A stretch of DNA of 14,850 bases. Origin: Euperipatoides rowelli. Taxonomy: Eukaryota > Onychophora > Udeonychophora > Euonychophora > Peripatopsidae. The translations under genes and the position numbers were made by a program. Position 1 is the stretch's first letter, and each line of letters opens with the position of its first letter. The stretch is taken from the NCBI GenBank assembly GCA_003024985.2, contig PXIH01S0048735.1. One strand, 5' to 3'. The notes beneath the pieces are model-generated. The model ran no database searches and was not told the DNA's origin. It saw only the letters and a program-made list of their open reading frames with translations. This document shows positions 1 through 8,781 of the stretch, in pieces.

Positions 1-610
1 CATTCCCTACAAAAAAAAAACATAATTGCAGTGCTAGAAAGAAAATATTTCAAGTCATTTCTATAAAAAAACCTTAATATTAAGTGACGTTGATATAAAG
101 TGTAATCATATTTTTTAGTCAATATCATTCAAAATAAATGATTTAAAAAAAATGTTTAAATGCATTGCATGTGACGTTTAAGCCGTTCTAAGCTGATATT
201 TTAATATTATATTCTAGACCTTGCTATAGTTCATTTGGAACATTTTGTTTTCAAAGAATGACATTACTCTTTTGTACTTTTCTTTTTGGTGAGATTTAGC
301 ATTTTGCAGCCTTTCACAATTGCAATGGCATGAAACATTTGAATTTCTAATGTTTTGGTACATGATTTACCGAGATTTCACTTTATTCAACATTGTTTCT
401 GCTATTACCTAAATTATAAAGTGTTGTGATGTCTTTTTCTTTAATAATTTATTTCTCAACAATGATTGTTTTGTAAATAAGAAATACTAATTATCAAGTT
501 GTGTGTCTATCTTCAAACAATTTATTAATCTATTTTTCTATAGCCTGTTAAAAAATCTTCCTTATACAATCTACCATTTATAAAATCTTCCTTTACCATC
601 TATCTACAAG
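1..610. other. AT-rich sequence, no gene seen
   Basis: No open frame of useful length and no recognisable repeat or RNA gene. Homopolymer A and T runs dominate. The last 25 bases or so are pyrimidine-rich and end in CTACAAG, a plausible 3' splice site for the candidate exon that follows. Confidence 0.6.
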
Positions 611-656
611 CATGGATGATCAAGAACTAATAACAATTCATGACCAAGTCCTACCG
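611..656 (+). other. Weak candidate small exon
   Basis: Forty-six bases lie between a pyrimidine-rich stretch ending in AG (609-610) and a GTTTGT donor-like site (657). Only one frame is open; it encodes MDDQELITIHDQVLP, starting at the ATG at 612. Without splicing the frame continues for about 20 more codons and stops near 715. The ATG has no strong start context, and no partner exon was found. A short open frame between AG and GT is common by chance, so this is only a suggestion. No family is recognised. Confidence 0.15.
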
Positions 657-1633
657 GTTTGTTTTATTCTAATCAATTGTCTTAAATGTGTTGATAAACT
701 TTTTCCTGTCATTTAATAAGTTTAATTAAACATATTAAATGTACTTTATATGAAGTAGAGAATATTAGATTGATAAGATTTTGAGAAAAAGAAAAAAATT
801 TATGAAATATTGTGAAAAAGTAATATTGTATAAACAGAATTAAAGAGTTTTACTAAGGGATAGCACAATTAAAATAAAACTCAGTTAAGAAAAGACAGTA
901 TACAATATTTGGGAAATTGATCATACCAGAAAATGTTTTTTTTTGGACATTGAATCTGAAGGTTTTTGAGAAATGCAATTTTACTGCTCTATTTACTAAC
1001 TTGTTTTAATGCTGCTGCCACCTTGTTAATTTTCTAGTAATTATTCTTGTTATATATACACTTGTAACAATTTCTAACTGGTTACAAGCGAGATTGTTCT
1101 AGAAAAAAACACACATTTACTATTTTGTGTGTGCATTTGTGCTGATGGCAGTAGCCCACTTATCAAAGTTTTATGTTGACTAGTAATCCAGTGGTCGAAA
1201 TTCGATCAATAACTTACAGTATAAGAGAAGATAACATAAATAAAATAAGAAAATTTCATTCACTCGCCATTTGTATCACATTCATAAAAGCCGCCACAAG
1301 GTAAACAATGAATGTTTTAATTTAATGTATTTGTAACATATATTATATATAAATTTTAGCTTTCTGCACTCCTCCATATAAACTTTAACTCTGCCAAATC
1401 TTACACTCCTCCGTGCGCGCAATATGCTTAAAAAGGGGTACAAAGTTTTCCCTTCACATATTAATATATAGATTATATCCTTCCTTTTGAAACTTAAACC
1501 TACACTGTGGAAGTCTATTATTATTCAAGAAGTTTACATAACTTCATTAGATTAGAGGACCAGTCAGCCTAACACAGAGGTAATTTACTCAATGAGATAG
1601 ACTTTTATTGTATACATCTTTATCTCCGAAAAT
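657..1633. other. AT-rich sequence, no gene seen
   Basis: No supported coding region. Local features are a perfect hairpin (1061-1088), a donor-like AAG|GTAAAC at 1300/1301, two copies of CACTCCTCC (1367-1375 and 1404-1412) in the most GC-rich part, and a second donor-like GAG|GTAATT near 1580. The last 130 bases sit just upstream of the copia gag start and could include its leader or the end of a 5' LTR, but no primer-binding site or paired LTR could be recognised. Confidence 0.5.
1061..1088. repeat. Perfect 8-bp hairpin
   Basis: CTTGTAAC (1061-1068) and GTTACAAG (1081-1088) are exact reverse complements separated by 12 bases. No T-run or gene end is attached, so a terminator role is not suggested. 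Confidence 0.7.
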
Positions 1634-2200
1634 ATGGTGGTCGAGGAAAAATGCAAGATACCGCTATTCGATGGCAATAATTTTGATAATTGGAAATTTC
1701 ATGTCAAGATCCTGTTAGATAGGTTAAATCTTTTGGAATTTATAATAAAACCTATTTGTTAATTCTTTAAAAATGGTGAATCGACAGCAGAGTTTGAATC
1801 ACAAAAGGAAGGAGAAAAAGCTTTACTTGTGAAATGTTACAAAAAATTGTAAGTCGCACATACTGTGATATAACGCATTGCGGGCAATCATTTGGAATAT
1901 GTGCAAGACAAAATTACCGAATCTGAAATTTGGGAAGTAACAAAAGCAACTTTTGAAATAAGAAATTGCAGGTCAGTTATTACTTAGAAAAAATTAAGTA
2001 TGAAATTTAATTCTCTGAAAGATACAATGGAATCCCATTTCTTAAGATTGGACAAATTGATACATCATGATTTAAAATTCACTGGAGGCAATCTGATATC
2101 ATTCATTGTTAACAATGCCAATTGATATGATTGTTGAAGTGACAGCTAATGATACTTTATCATTTTAACAGCTGACACTTTGCTTCATGAAATAATAGTC
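1634..2200 (+). pseudogene. Decayed Ty1/copia retrotransposon gag
   Basis: The ATG at 1634 opens a 42-codon frame (stop 1760) with the N-terminal copia gag signature: KIPLFDGNNFDNWKF, then a leucine-rich segment (ILLDRLNLLEF). This matches the 'F.G.NY..W...M...L' opening of the Retrotran_gag/UBN2 family. Gag-like text continues in shifted frames. From about 1886 it reads HLEYVQDKITESEIW, KATFE, KLSMKFNSLKD and MESHFLRLDKLI. From 2115 it reads MPIDMIVEV, then QLTLCFMK, matching the 'mP..yd.vv.al' and 'LTL.fvk..LLd' part. There are several stops and at least two frame changes, so it is dead. The zinc knuckle, protease, integrase and RT are not recognised downstream. In life the protein would form the particle core of an LTR retrotransposon. 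Confidence 0.82.
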
Positions 2201-2806
2201 TGCTTGACGAAGGTAAATAATTATCAGGAAAGTAAACCTTCAGAAAAACAAATGATAATTTGGAAAAGTATTTTCAGGAGGGTGATTTTTTGGGAAATAA
2301 ACATTAGTGAAAAAAATAGAAGCAGACTCCTATTAAATTATGAGACCATCAGCGGAGAAGGAACATTCAATCAGATAGTCTTCATGATGATAATTAATAG
2401 ATGGCGCTGTAGAAGCATGAGAATGTCAATCAAAATCTCATACTACCATCTCAACTTGAAGTATTTATTTTTGAAATCTATATTGTGATATCCTTGGTTA
2501 TATAACATAAGACGCTGATTGTATATATTTAATCAAAGATAAACATCAAGGTAAGTACATAATGCATTTGTCATTAATCATTAGTAATAAAGAATAATAC
2601 AGTTAGTAAAGCTGTGTTACCTGCCGCCATATATATTTCACCTCCTGGCCTTAACTCTCAAACTCATCTCATTTTATACGAGACTTTCAGTCAAACACAA
2701 TCAATAATAATCTTAGGTTATATATACTACAGTAACTTAGTGTACTTACATAACATGTACTTTAACCTTAAAATTGTAATTATATGTACCATTATATAAA
2801 ATTAGT
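2201..2806. other. Flank of copia relic, no gene assigned
   Basis: Frames here are short and look random. A TATATAA-like box near 2500 is followed by a consensus 5' splice site AAG|GTAAGT at 2550/2551. This could be LTR or leader sequence of the relic, or the end of an untranslated exon, but no second LTR copy was found to decide it. Confidence 0.35.
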
Positions 2807-2866
2807 TTTATTCAACTTCTTTTCATTCATGATAAAGATTTCTTAATTATCAAACGAATAGCATTC
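2807..2866 (-). other. Candidate terminal exon with poly(A) signal
   Basis: On the minus strand an acceptor TTTTATTTAG ends at 2867. The next bases complete the Gly codon left open by the 3090-3249 exon (one base, phase 1) and read Gly-Met-Leu-Phe-Val, then TGA at 2852-2850. AATAAA follows at 2812-2807, 38 bases past the stop. The intron would be 223 nt. The phase match, stop and poly(A) signal agree, but such a short coding tail can arise by chance. The alternative is that the upstream exon is read through to a TAA at 3075-3073. Confidence 0.3.
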
Positions 2867-2902
2867 CTAAATAAAAGATTTATTTACATAACTATTCTAG
2901 CC

Positions 2903-3066
2903 ATTATTATTGATGATGATATATTGATCATAATGAAGATGAAGAAGGGATGACTAAGATAGTGATATAATGAAAATGTAGCAATGATCATAAATTCTGA
3001 CATCTTATCATCAATTCATAATGATTATGATAGCATTGATAAAGATGGCTAACATTATTATTATTG
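2903..3066. repeat. Degenerate ATT/GAT trinucleotide repeat
   Basis: Interrupted runs of ATT and GAT (for example TGATGATGAT at 2911 and ATTATTATTATT at 3054-3065) with many GAT/ATC words between them suggest an old, decayed microsatellite. It would lie inside the proposed intron of the minus-strand gene. Confidence 0.6.
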
Positions 3067-3089
3067 TTAAAATTATACAATTATTTTAC

Positions 3090-3249
3090 CTAAAGATTTT
3101 TTCACATTCCACAATTCATCCTTAAAATTATTCATCACGATGATATCTTGCATAATACTTATGCCAGCATCTGCATCATTATTCTCTATCTCAGGAACTT
3201 CTTTCACCGATCGNCGGCCTCGAATTCTGTCTGGATTTTTGCAGTTATT
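3090..3249 (-). CDS. Candidate internal exon, unknown protein
   Basis: This 160-base stretch is open for 53 codons on the minus strand and is clearly less AT-rich than its surroundings. It is preceded by a good 3' splice site (TTTCATTTTTAG ending at 3250) with a TTCTAAT branch-point match at 3271-3265. It is followed by a donor (TTTAG|GTAAAA at 3090/3089). The peptide is hydrophilic: it has a basic start (CKNPDRIRGRRSVKEV), an acidic middle (PEIENNDADAG), and an end (IVMNNFKDELWNVKKSL) that could be helical. The N at 3214 falls in a CGN codon, so that residue is Arg whatever the base. I do not recognise the family. The upstream exon was not found. A possible last exon is at 2866-2850. Splice signals on both sides and the amino-acid composition support a real exon of a host gene. 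Confidence 0.55.
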
Positions 3250-4414
3250 CTAAAAATGAAATTTATTAGAATATATTAATGAAGATTTTTGACTGCTTAA
3301 CTACCATAAATCACTTTGGTTCAGATTATTATGAAACAAAATAATTTTACACTAGCCTATTTGTGCCATGTTTTAAACATAACAAATTTAAAAAATCCAA
3401 TTAAATGACTAATATTATTTTACATATTTTCATTTTATAAGCAGCTATAAAGTAGATTTGTAGTCATTATTTTAAAATTCATGCAATCCAATTCTCTGTA
3501 TGTCCACAACAAAAAAAAACATAAAGGCACAACACATAATGGACAGTATATACAGTAATACCTTCAATCTAGAATGTTAGTTCATTATTTGTTGATAGCC
3601 ACATCATAGAAGGGCAGTTAATGTTGGAAACCAGATTTTTATAGACATGAATACGAAGAAATGGAAGCAGTTGAACTGTGAATTATCAGGTAAATAATGC
3701 ATTACTTTAAATTGCAAGCAGTCTAATTAATAATGGAGCACTATCCTTGCAGTCATAACAGTAATACAAAACAACAAAAATCCAATAGACCACAACTACA
3801 ACCATCAATCTATTCTAGCTTTATGACTGGTAACAAAAGGCATTATAACTTAAAATCAGGAGCAGACTTTCTTTAAGCAGCTGTAAGTGTATTGTCGTCA
3901 TTTTACACTTTATATACTTTGAAAAGGTACAATGCATCGGCTAATCATTTAACAATAAACACTTCTCTACTTTAAAAAAATATGAGAATAGATACACTTC
4001 TGTAATTTGGCAAAAAAAAAAAATGTGTTGAACCATGATGGTGAAATCAAAATCGACTGTCCAATCCATGCTCCAGAGAAACCTTTTTTCATCCACAATA
4101 ATTAACAATTTAGTGAGTTAAAATATATACTGTATGTAGCGTGAGGTGTGGCTTGTGTAACACCTTTGCCTTTAATGAGTACTTAAACAAGACATAGCAA
4201 ATGGCTGATAAGGTTCTACAAAACGAAAAAAAAAAATAAAGAATTTAAGAAATAAAAAAAATATGCTGTGTTAATTAATTCAATATTATTTAATATTAAT
4301 TTTTTTATAGAGAAATTCCCTTCAGAANAGCCATTTTTGTTTGGTCTCGTTTGAAAGATAATCTCATTGAGAATTTATTAAGAATATACACATCATGAGA
4401 AAATAAATTGATAA
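3250..4414. other. AT-rich sequence, no gene assigned
   Basis: No convincing exon was found, although upstream exons of the minus-strand gene would lie here or beyond. A strong minus-strand acceptor (T-run, then CGTTTTGTAG) ends at 4216 and is followed by an open frame of about 34 codons. A minus-strand ORF of about 49 codons covers 3960-4110. Neither resembles a known family. One N lies at 4328. Confidence 0.45.
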
Positions 4415-4674
4415 CCAATAAAATGAAAGAATAGTAAAGCTCTTTGTTTAAAAAAATCACTGCAAAATAATGTTTTTAAAACATTTGATTGGCTAAAGCC
4501 AATCACATGATATTCCCACCAATAAAAATTCAGCTTTCTTAGGTGAAGCTACACCTTTCAAGCTCTCTGATTGGTCATTATAAAGGTGATGTTTTAAATA
4601 AATGCCTAGTTGAATGGTCATGATTTCAAGCTTTCTGATTGGTTAATTGGAAAAGATGACGTTTGTTTATAAAA
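4415..4674. promoter_or_regulatory. CCAAT-box cluster with CRE-like and TATA-like sites
   Basis: Seven CCAAT/ATTGG pentamers occur in about 240 bases: 4415, 4488, 4499, 4519, 4570, 4638 and 4646. Two have the extended CTGATTGG form preferred by NF-Y (4567 and 4635). The pair at 4487-4504 is a perfect palindrome, GATTGGC-TAAA-GCCAATC. A TGACGT core (4657-4662) and TATAAAA (4668-4674) follow. Part of the cluster arises from a diverged duplication: a TTTCAAGCT(C/T)TCTGATTGGT block occurs at about 4556 and about 4624. Whether it drives a plus-strand transcript starting near 4700 or the minus-strand gene at 3249-3090 cannot be told. Confidence 0.35.
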
Positions 4675-5646
4675 CCGTAGACGTAAATAATTCAAAAATC
4701 ATTTATGTAGTAGTCTGAAATAGTAAAAAATAAGAAAGGCAAAAAGACTTATAAAAAAATAACCAAAGCAGAAAATGATTTGATATTCCTTATTTGCATT
4801 CTCCATTTATTATAAATAATAATAAACTTGGTTTGATACAAATATCTTGAACAGTTTTTAAAATACCTTGCCCTAAAAGTAGGCCAAAATTATGAATACA
4901 GGTGGTGCTGCATTCACATATGCACATTTTATGAAGTTAACTTATATACTGTAAATTAAATTGTATCATTATCATATACATTTGCACAAAGTTTTGTGTA
5001 GTTGGCTTATTATTTTATTATACTTCATATTTTGACCAAACTCTTGCCTTAAGGGGACAAAGGTGTCGAAGATAAGAAAATAACCCCAAATGCCACAACG
5101 CCTTTAAATTTGGTTTATAGATAGATATAGACATGCTAATTGCCAAATAAAAGTTTGTATGCAAATTAGCCCTCCCCTCCATATCATTTCTTTAATGGTG
5201 GCCAGCTTGAAAAATATATCTTTTTTGTGGACTTGAAGAATGGTGATAAAATTTTGTAGGTTTATACATAAAGGTCCAAAAAGTGCTAATAAGAAGTTTT
5301 ATAGCTTTAACTTTTATAGGTTTGGAGATATTTATGCATATATTTTTTCTAACTTTTTATTCAATAATCTAAAATATTAGGCCTCATTTATCTATCTAAT
5401 TTATTGACCTGTAAACATAAAACTTCTTATTTGCTATCTACATATACTCATGAAAAATACCCCCAAATCTTTTTCAAAATGGATAATTGGTTTAGGAATT
5501 ATCTGCTCCATAAAATCACCAAACATGTAAAAATCTAATTTCGAAAAAAAACGTTAAAGCTTTGAATTGAGTTTATGAAATTTTATGACAACAAAAAGTA
5601 CCGTACTCAATTGATCTTAATTTGTTTCAAGAAATGGATTACTAAA
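4675..5646. other. AT-rich sequence, no gene seen
   Basis: No supported coding region downstream of the CCAAT cluster. A less AT-rich patch at 5041-5105 and small inverted repeats (about 5141-5170 and 5285-5434) suggest old repeat material of unknown family. Confidence 0.5.
5285..5434. repeat. 19-bp imperfect inverted repeat
   Basis: GCTAATAAGAAGTTTTATA (5285-5303) is matched by its reverse complement at 5416-5434 with two mismatches, with 112 bases between the arms. It could be the termini of a small MITE-like element, but target-site duplications were not evident. Confidence 0.5.
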
Positions 5647-5982
5647 AATAAACTAAAAAAATGAATTTTAATATTAAAATTTTGCATACCGTACAAAATA
5701 TAGTATTTCAATACTTTACTTTTAAAAATATTAGTAAACAAATATGAGTGTGCACGTTTTGTTATCGTTTGGATCGTGTTTTATTATCGTTTGATAAATT
5801 TATGATTTATTAAAGCAATAACGTCATAACGCTTTAAAACATTTAAATAAACTCTAAAAATGCATTTTAATATCAAAATTTGGCATTAAAAATATAGTAT
5901 TTCAATGCAATTACTTTTAAAATATTAGTAAACAAACCGTTAACGTTTTATCATTTTGATCATGTTTTGTTATCGTTTGGAT
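5647..5982 (+). repeat. Diverged tandem duplication, about 199-bp period
   Basis: The segment starting at about 5647 recurs from about 5846. Shared blocks in the same order are AATAAACT, a TTTTAATAT-AAAATTT block, AATATAGTATTTCAAT, ACTTTTAAAA, ATATTAGTAAACAAA and TGTTATCGTTTGGAT. The copies differ by scattered substitutions and small indels. TTATCGTTTG-type words also repeat within each copy. No coding sense is seen. Confidence 0.75.
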
Positions 5983-6863
5983 TTTGACCAGTCAAATCAC
6001 AATTATTAACATCATATTTAATTTGAAAAAAAAAATTGTATTTAGAGCTTTTATCCAATCACAAGGAATTATTATCAAATTTTCTTTGGATTTTTACGTC
6101 ATACACTTGTAAACAAAGGTCAAAGGTGTTTTACAAAAGAAATCGCATCAATGGCAAACATATATAACTCGAGATATTACAATCCAAAGTTAGAGCATTT
6201 TTAAATATTTTGAACAAAAACGATAAAAATGAACAAAAGTAGGTACTAAAAATTCAATTTTAATAAACTTTTTTTAGGAATATATTAATAAAACTTGGAT
6301 TTTTTGAAACAGGGAAGATTAATTATGTGTAAATAGTAAAAAAATTAAAATCAATAAAGTGGTCATTTTTACTCCTTTTTTTTATTTTCTTCGACCTGTC
6401 TGTCCGCATAAATGTAGCTACTGATTCACTATAGTCCAAGAAAATAATATAGCCTACAGTAATCCTCAATGTCCATATTTATTAATTTATTATACTATAG
6501 TTATTAATTTATTATAATGTACTGTAGTTATATTAATAATAACAAGCGACTATATAATGAATAGAAAATTTTAATTCTATTAATATTTACTTTAGCCTAT
6601 CGTAACTTTTTTTTTCCTTTTAGGCATCTACTGATCCACAGTGGATGTAATAAAATAATAGCAATCTCATGGCTCCATTTAATCTAGAAAGTTTTTTTAA
6701 AAAAAAAAAAGAATAAAAAATATTATTGCACCTCTTGATTATCATCATGGATCAGCCATAGTTAATTGTTCTCTAGTAGCATTCAGCATTAGGTTTAAGT
6801 TTAGGACTAAAAGAAACCTCTCCGAGCTTGGTATTTCAATAAAGTGACATGCAGTCTTACGCT
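5983..6863. other. AT-rich sequence, no gene assigned
   Basis: Nothing codes convincingly. The only notable signal is the strong acceptor at 6623 listed separately. Confidence 0.5.
6624..6654 (+). other. Strong 3' splice site with possible micro-terminal exon
   Basis: A long T/C tract ends in CCTTTTAG at 6623, an excellent acceptor. The next bases read Ala-Ser-Thr-Asp-Pro-Gln-Trp-Met, then TAA (6648-6650), and the stop overlaps an AATAAA (6649-6654). No upstream exon was found, so the coding phase cannot be checked. It may be a chance polypyrimidine tract in AT-rich DNA. Confidence 0.2.
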
Positions 6864-6909
6864 ATTGGCTGGTTTCGATTGAAGAAGATACGACGCTTGA
6901 TTGGCCAAT
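6864..6909. promoter_or_regulatory. Second small CCAAT-box cluster
   Basis: ATTGG at 6864, ATTGG at 6900 and CCAAT at 6905 lie within 46 bases; the last two form the palindrome ATTGGCCAAT. The surrounding 100 bases are noticeably less AT-rich. NF-Y binding is possible. No start site or attached gene could be identified. Confidence 0.25.
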
Positions 6910-7403
6910 GCATGTTATGCTAGTTCCCTCAATTTACCACGTTTGGCAATATCTATCTATCTAGAAAGTGAAATTATTTCACTTTTAAATAATTATATCT
7001 GTAAAGTTTGATAAATATGTTTAAGTAATATTTTTCCAGAGTGTTTAGATGAATATTCAAATTATGTATTTACGGTTGAGATCTTTAATAAAGTTTTAAA
7101 AACTTTTCAAAATTAGAATCGTGATAAGTAATGATGAGCCAATGATATTTACCGTTATTAGAGTTGATACATTTGACTTGCAATGATCTTTAGTGTAAAA
7201 ACTGAAGATTGGCAAGTCAGCTATACGGGCGCTTGAACAGTGCTGGGTGATTGTGTAAGAGTTACCCTTCATCCAATGTACTGTTATGTTCAGTCACTTG
7301 TGGTATGAAGTATTCTTCAAACTGTGTACCAATAGTGCATTGGGTAATTATCCAAATTAATCACACAATGTATTATTGATACACAGTATGAAAGTAAACT
7401 CCG
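6910..7403. other. No gene assigned
   Basis: A moderately GC-rich stretch at 7200-7380 contains an imperfect inverted repeat (TTACCCTTCATCCAATGTAC near 7261 against the reverse complement of the segment near 7330-7350) and a 34-codon open frame ending near 7360. The latter reads SHLWYEVFFKLC, which loosely recalls a CAP-domain 'WY.E' segment, but the spacing and following residues do not fit. Confidence 0.4.
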
Positions 7404-7796
7404 GAAAGTAAACTCTTGCCTCTACTGGGTCCAATAAATCATTTTGAGAGATACTAAAATTCCAAAACAATCTTCCATGACTAGGGCATGGAATTAACAT
7501 AAATTATTACTTTTTTTAAAAAAAGAAAGAATTCAAAAAATTTGAACATAAATTCTAAGAAAAAGCCTAATAAGTAAAATTAATAATTGGGAGAACTGTA
7601 GAATAATTTAAATCGGCTTTGGGATATTAAATCTGATGACAAAATCACCGATCGCATGCCAAAAGGTGAAAAACACCTTTTAGCAAACGATCTGGCAGTA
7701 TTTGATCACCAGTATGGGAGGTAGGATATGTATACCGGGAAAGTACAACTTTCTGATACGTTTAACACAAAATTGATCTTTGCCGGAAAGAACTGA
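7404..7796 (+). pseudogene. Broken reading frame, possibly BEL/Pao-like
   Basis: One plus-strand frame carries two coding-looking blocks. The first is ESKLLPLLGPINHFERY at 7404-7454. The second, at 7602-7793, begins NNLNRLWDIKSDDKI and continues ANDLAVFDHQYGR, a TAG stop (7722-7724), DMYTGKVQLSDTFN and KLIFAGKN, with TGA at 7794. Between the blocks lie several stops and A-rich sequence. In BEL/Pao polyproteins a 'T.LGW...GP' motif is followed some 60 residues later by 'L..FW..E', then a 'GRY' segment. The order and spacing here are similar, but residue matches are few. The second block is the more convincing as former coding sequence. It may instead be a relic of another element or gene. Confidence 0.3.
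7661..7681. repeat. Perfect 8-bp hairpin
   Basis: AAAAGGTG and CACCTTTT are separated by five A residues. The hairpin lies inside the broken reading frame at 7602-7793, so it may be a chance result of codon content. Confidence 0.65.
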
Positions 7797-8414
7797 AGCC
7801 AGCTATATGTTAGCATATGGGTTATTAAGCTAAATTATTAATGAGATCTAATGGGCATATTTTTAACAAGGTCTAAAAATTGAAATTGGCTGATGGTTTA
7901 AAGAATTATATCTATTTTTTAAGAATTGACTTTATCAAACATTTTACATTTAAATATTTTTAAATACTTATTAATCACAATAGCCCTAAATAGCACAAAC
8001 AGTATACCGGATNAATTTAATACTAAGCTTTAAGCATGAATCGTTTATTTCTATGTTTCCCTTATCAATATTCTGATTTCCGTATTTAGGCTACTTTACA
8101 AGCATTATATGTTTTTTTTTTTAAATGAATACTGCAAATATCCTCTCCTTTTCCTCCTCTCATCCTATTTATAACTTATCCAAAGAGAAACAGAGAAATG
8201 GGGATTTCAAACATCATATTAAATTAACCTTTTAAAGCAGCTATTTTGTGTACGTAAGACTATTTAAAGACTTTTAATTCTATTAACCGAATGTATCATT
8301 GTTAACCTTGTTTTTAAATTAGTATTAATGTCAAAAGATACATATAGAGGGCATTAGAAGAGTTAAGAGAATTATACGTCTTCAAACTGTACTAATTTGT
8401 ATGATTATTTATAG
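7797..8414. other. AT-rich, probably intronic
   Basis: No coding frame. One N at 8013. The right end carries the TACTAAT branch point (8390-8396) and acceptor of the CAP exon, so at least that part is likely intron of the CAP-domain gene. Confidence 0.5.
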
Positions 8415-8503
8415 GTTGTCTGGGCCAGTTCTAAATTTATTGGTTGTGGCTATGCCAAATGCCCTAGTGGTAACACTCATGTAGTCTGCAACTATAAACC
8501 TGG
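8415..8503 (+). CDS. CAP/CRISP-family domain exon (partial gene)
   Basis: These 89 bases encode 29 codons plus two bases of a Gly codon. They read VVWASSKFIGCGYAKC, then PSGNTHVVCNYKP and G. This is the core of the CAP domain (CRISP, GLIPR1, PI16, venom allergen-like proteins) just after the HYTQ motif: 'VVWA.S..vGCG...C', then 'vVCNY.PgGN'. The two cysteine pairs typical of secreted members are present. Preceding exons should supply the HN/E/GENL and HYTQ parts, but none is found here. The exon is bounded by TTTATAG (AG 8413-8414), with a TACTAAT branch point 20 bases upstream, and by a GG|GTAAAT donor at 8504. Intron phase is 0 at the start if it follows HYTQ, and 2 at the end. It is intact, so it probably belongs to a live gene for a secreted or membrane-anchored extracellular protein. 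Confidence 0.85.
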
Positions 8504-8781
8504 GTAAATATTTTAAAAAATGTTACTATATTTTTTAAATATAATCTAATACTCAAAGATTAAAAAAAAACATTTACTCTTCATTAGTTGAAATAACTTA
8601 TTCAAATTAGTTCATATTTTATTTAGTTTATTTATCACTTTAAAGTGGTTTATCGATGTTTTTTTTAAAATTGATTTATGTTTAGTTTCACCTGAAAATA
8701 TTTGTTTAATTAATCAATTTGGAACATTTAAACTGAAACGAATAAAAATTTGCAAGTTTCTACTTGTTTACAAAAAATAAA

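Noticed and set aside
1141-1215. tRNA-like SINE head (GATGGCAGTAG and GGTCGAAATTCGATC)
   Set aside because: The A-box and B-box matches are poor, no tRNA fold could be made, and no tail was found.
1490-1633. 5' LTR of the copia relic
   Set aside because: No second LTR copy, TG...CA ends or primer-binding site could be identified.
2180-2488. 102-codon plus-strand open frame
   Set aside because: It overlaps the 3' part of the copia gag relic in a different frame, and its peptide resembles nothing. Likely a chance frame.
2614-2799. 61-codon plus-strand open frame
   Set aside because: No family resemblance and simple AT-driven composition.
3645-3689. Plus-strand candidate micro-exon between TTTTTATAG and CAG|GTAAAT
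   Set aside because: It encodes only MNTKKWKQLNCELS, with no partner exon or family. The signals are likely by chance.
3960-4110. Minus-strand open frame of about 49 codons
   Set aside because: The C-terminal half is homopolymer-derived Phe, and there is no family resemblance or supporting splice signals.
4305-4340. Minus-strand start codon in good context (AAAAATGGCT) as first exon of the 3090-3249 gene
   Set aside because: No GT donor occurs in the following 60-70 bases and the frame stops after nine codons, so it cannot lead to the exon.
7285-7360. Upstream CAP exon (SHLWYEVFFKLC)
   Set aside because: The 'WY.E' register is wrong, no splice sites bound it, and it does not lead into HYTQ.
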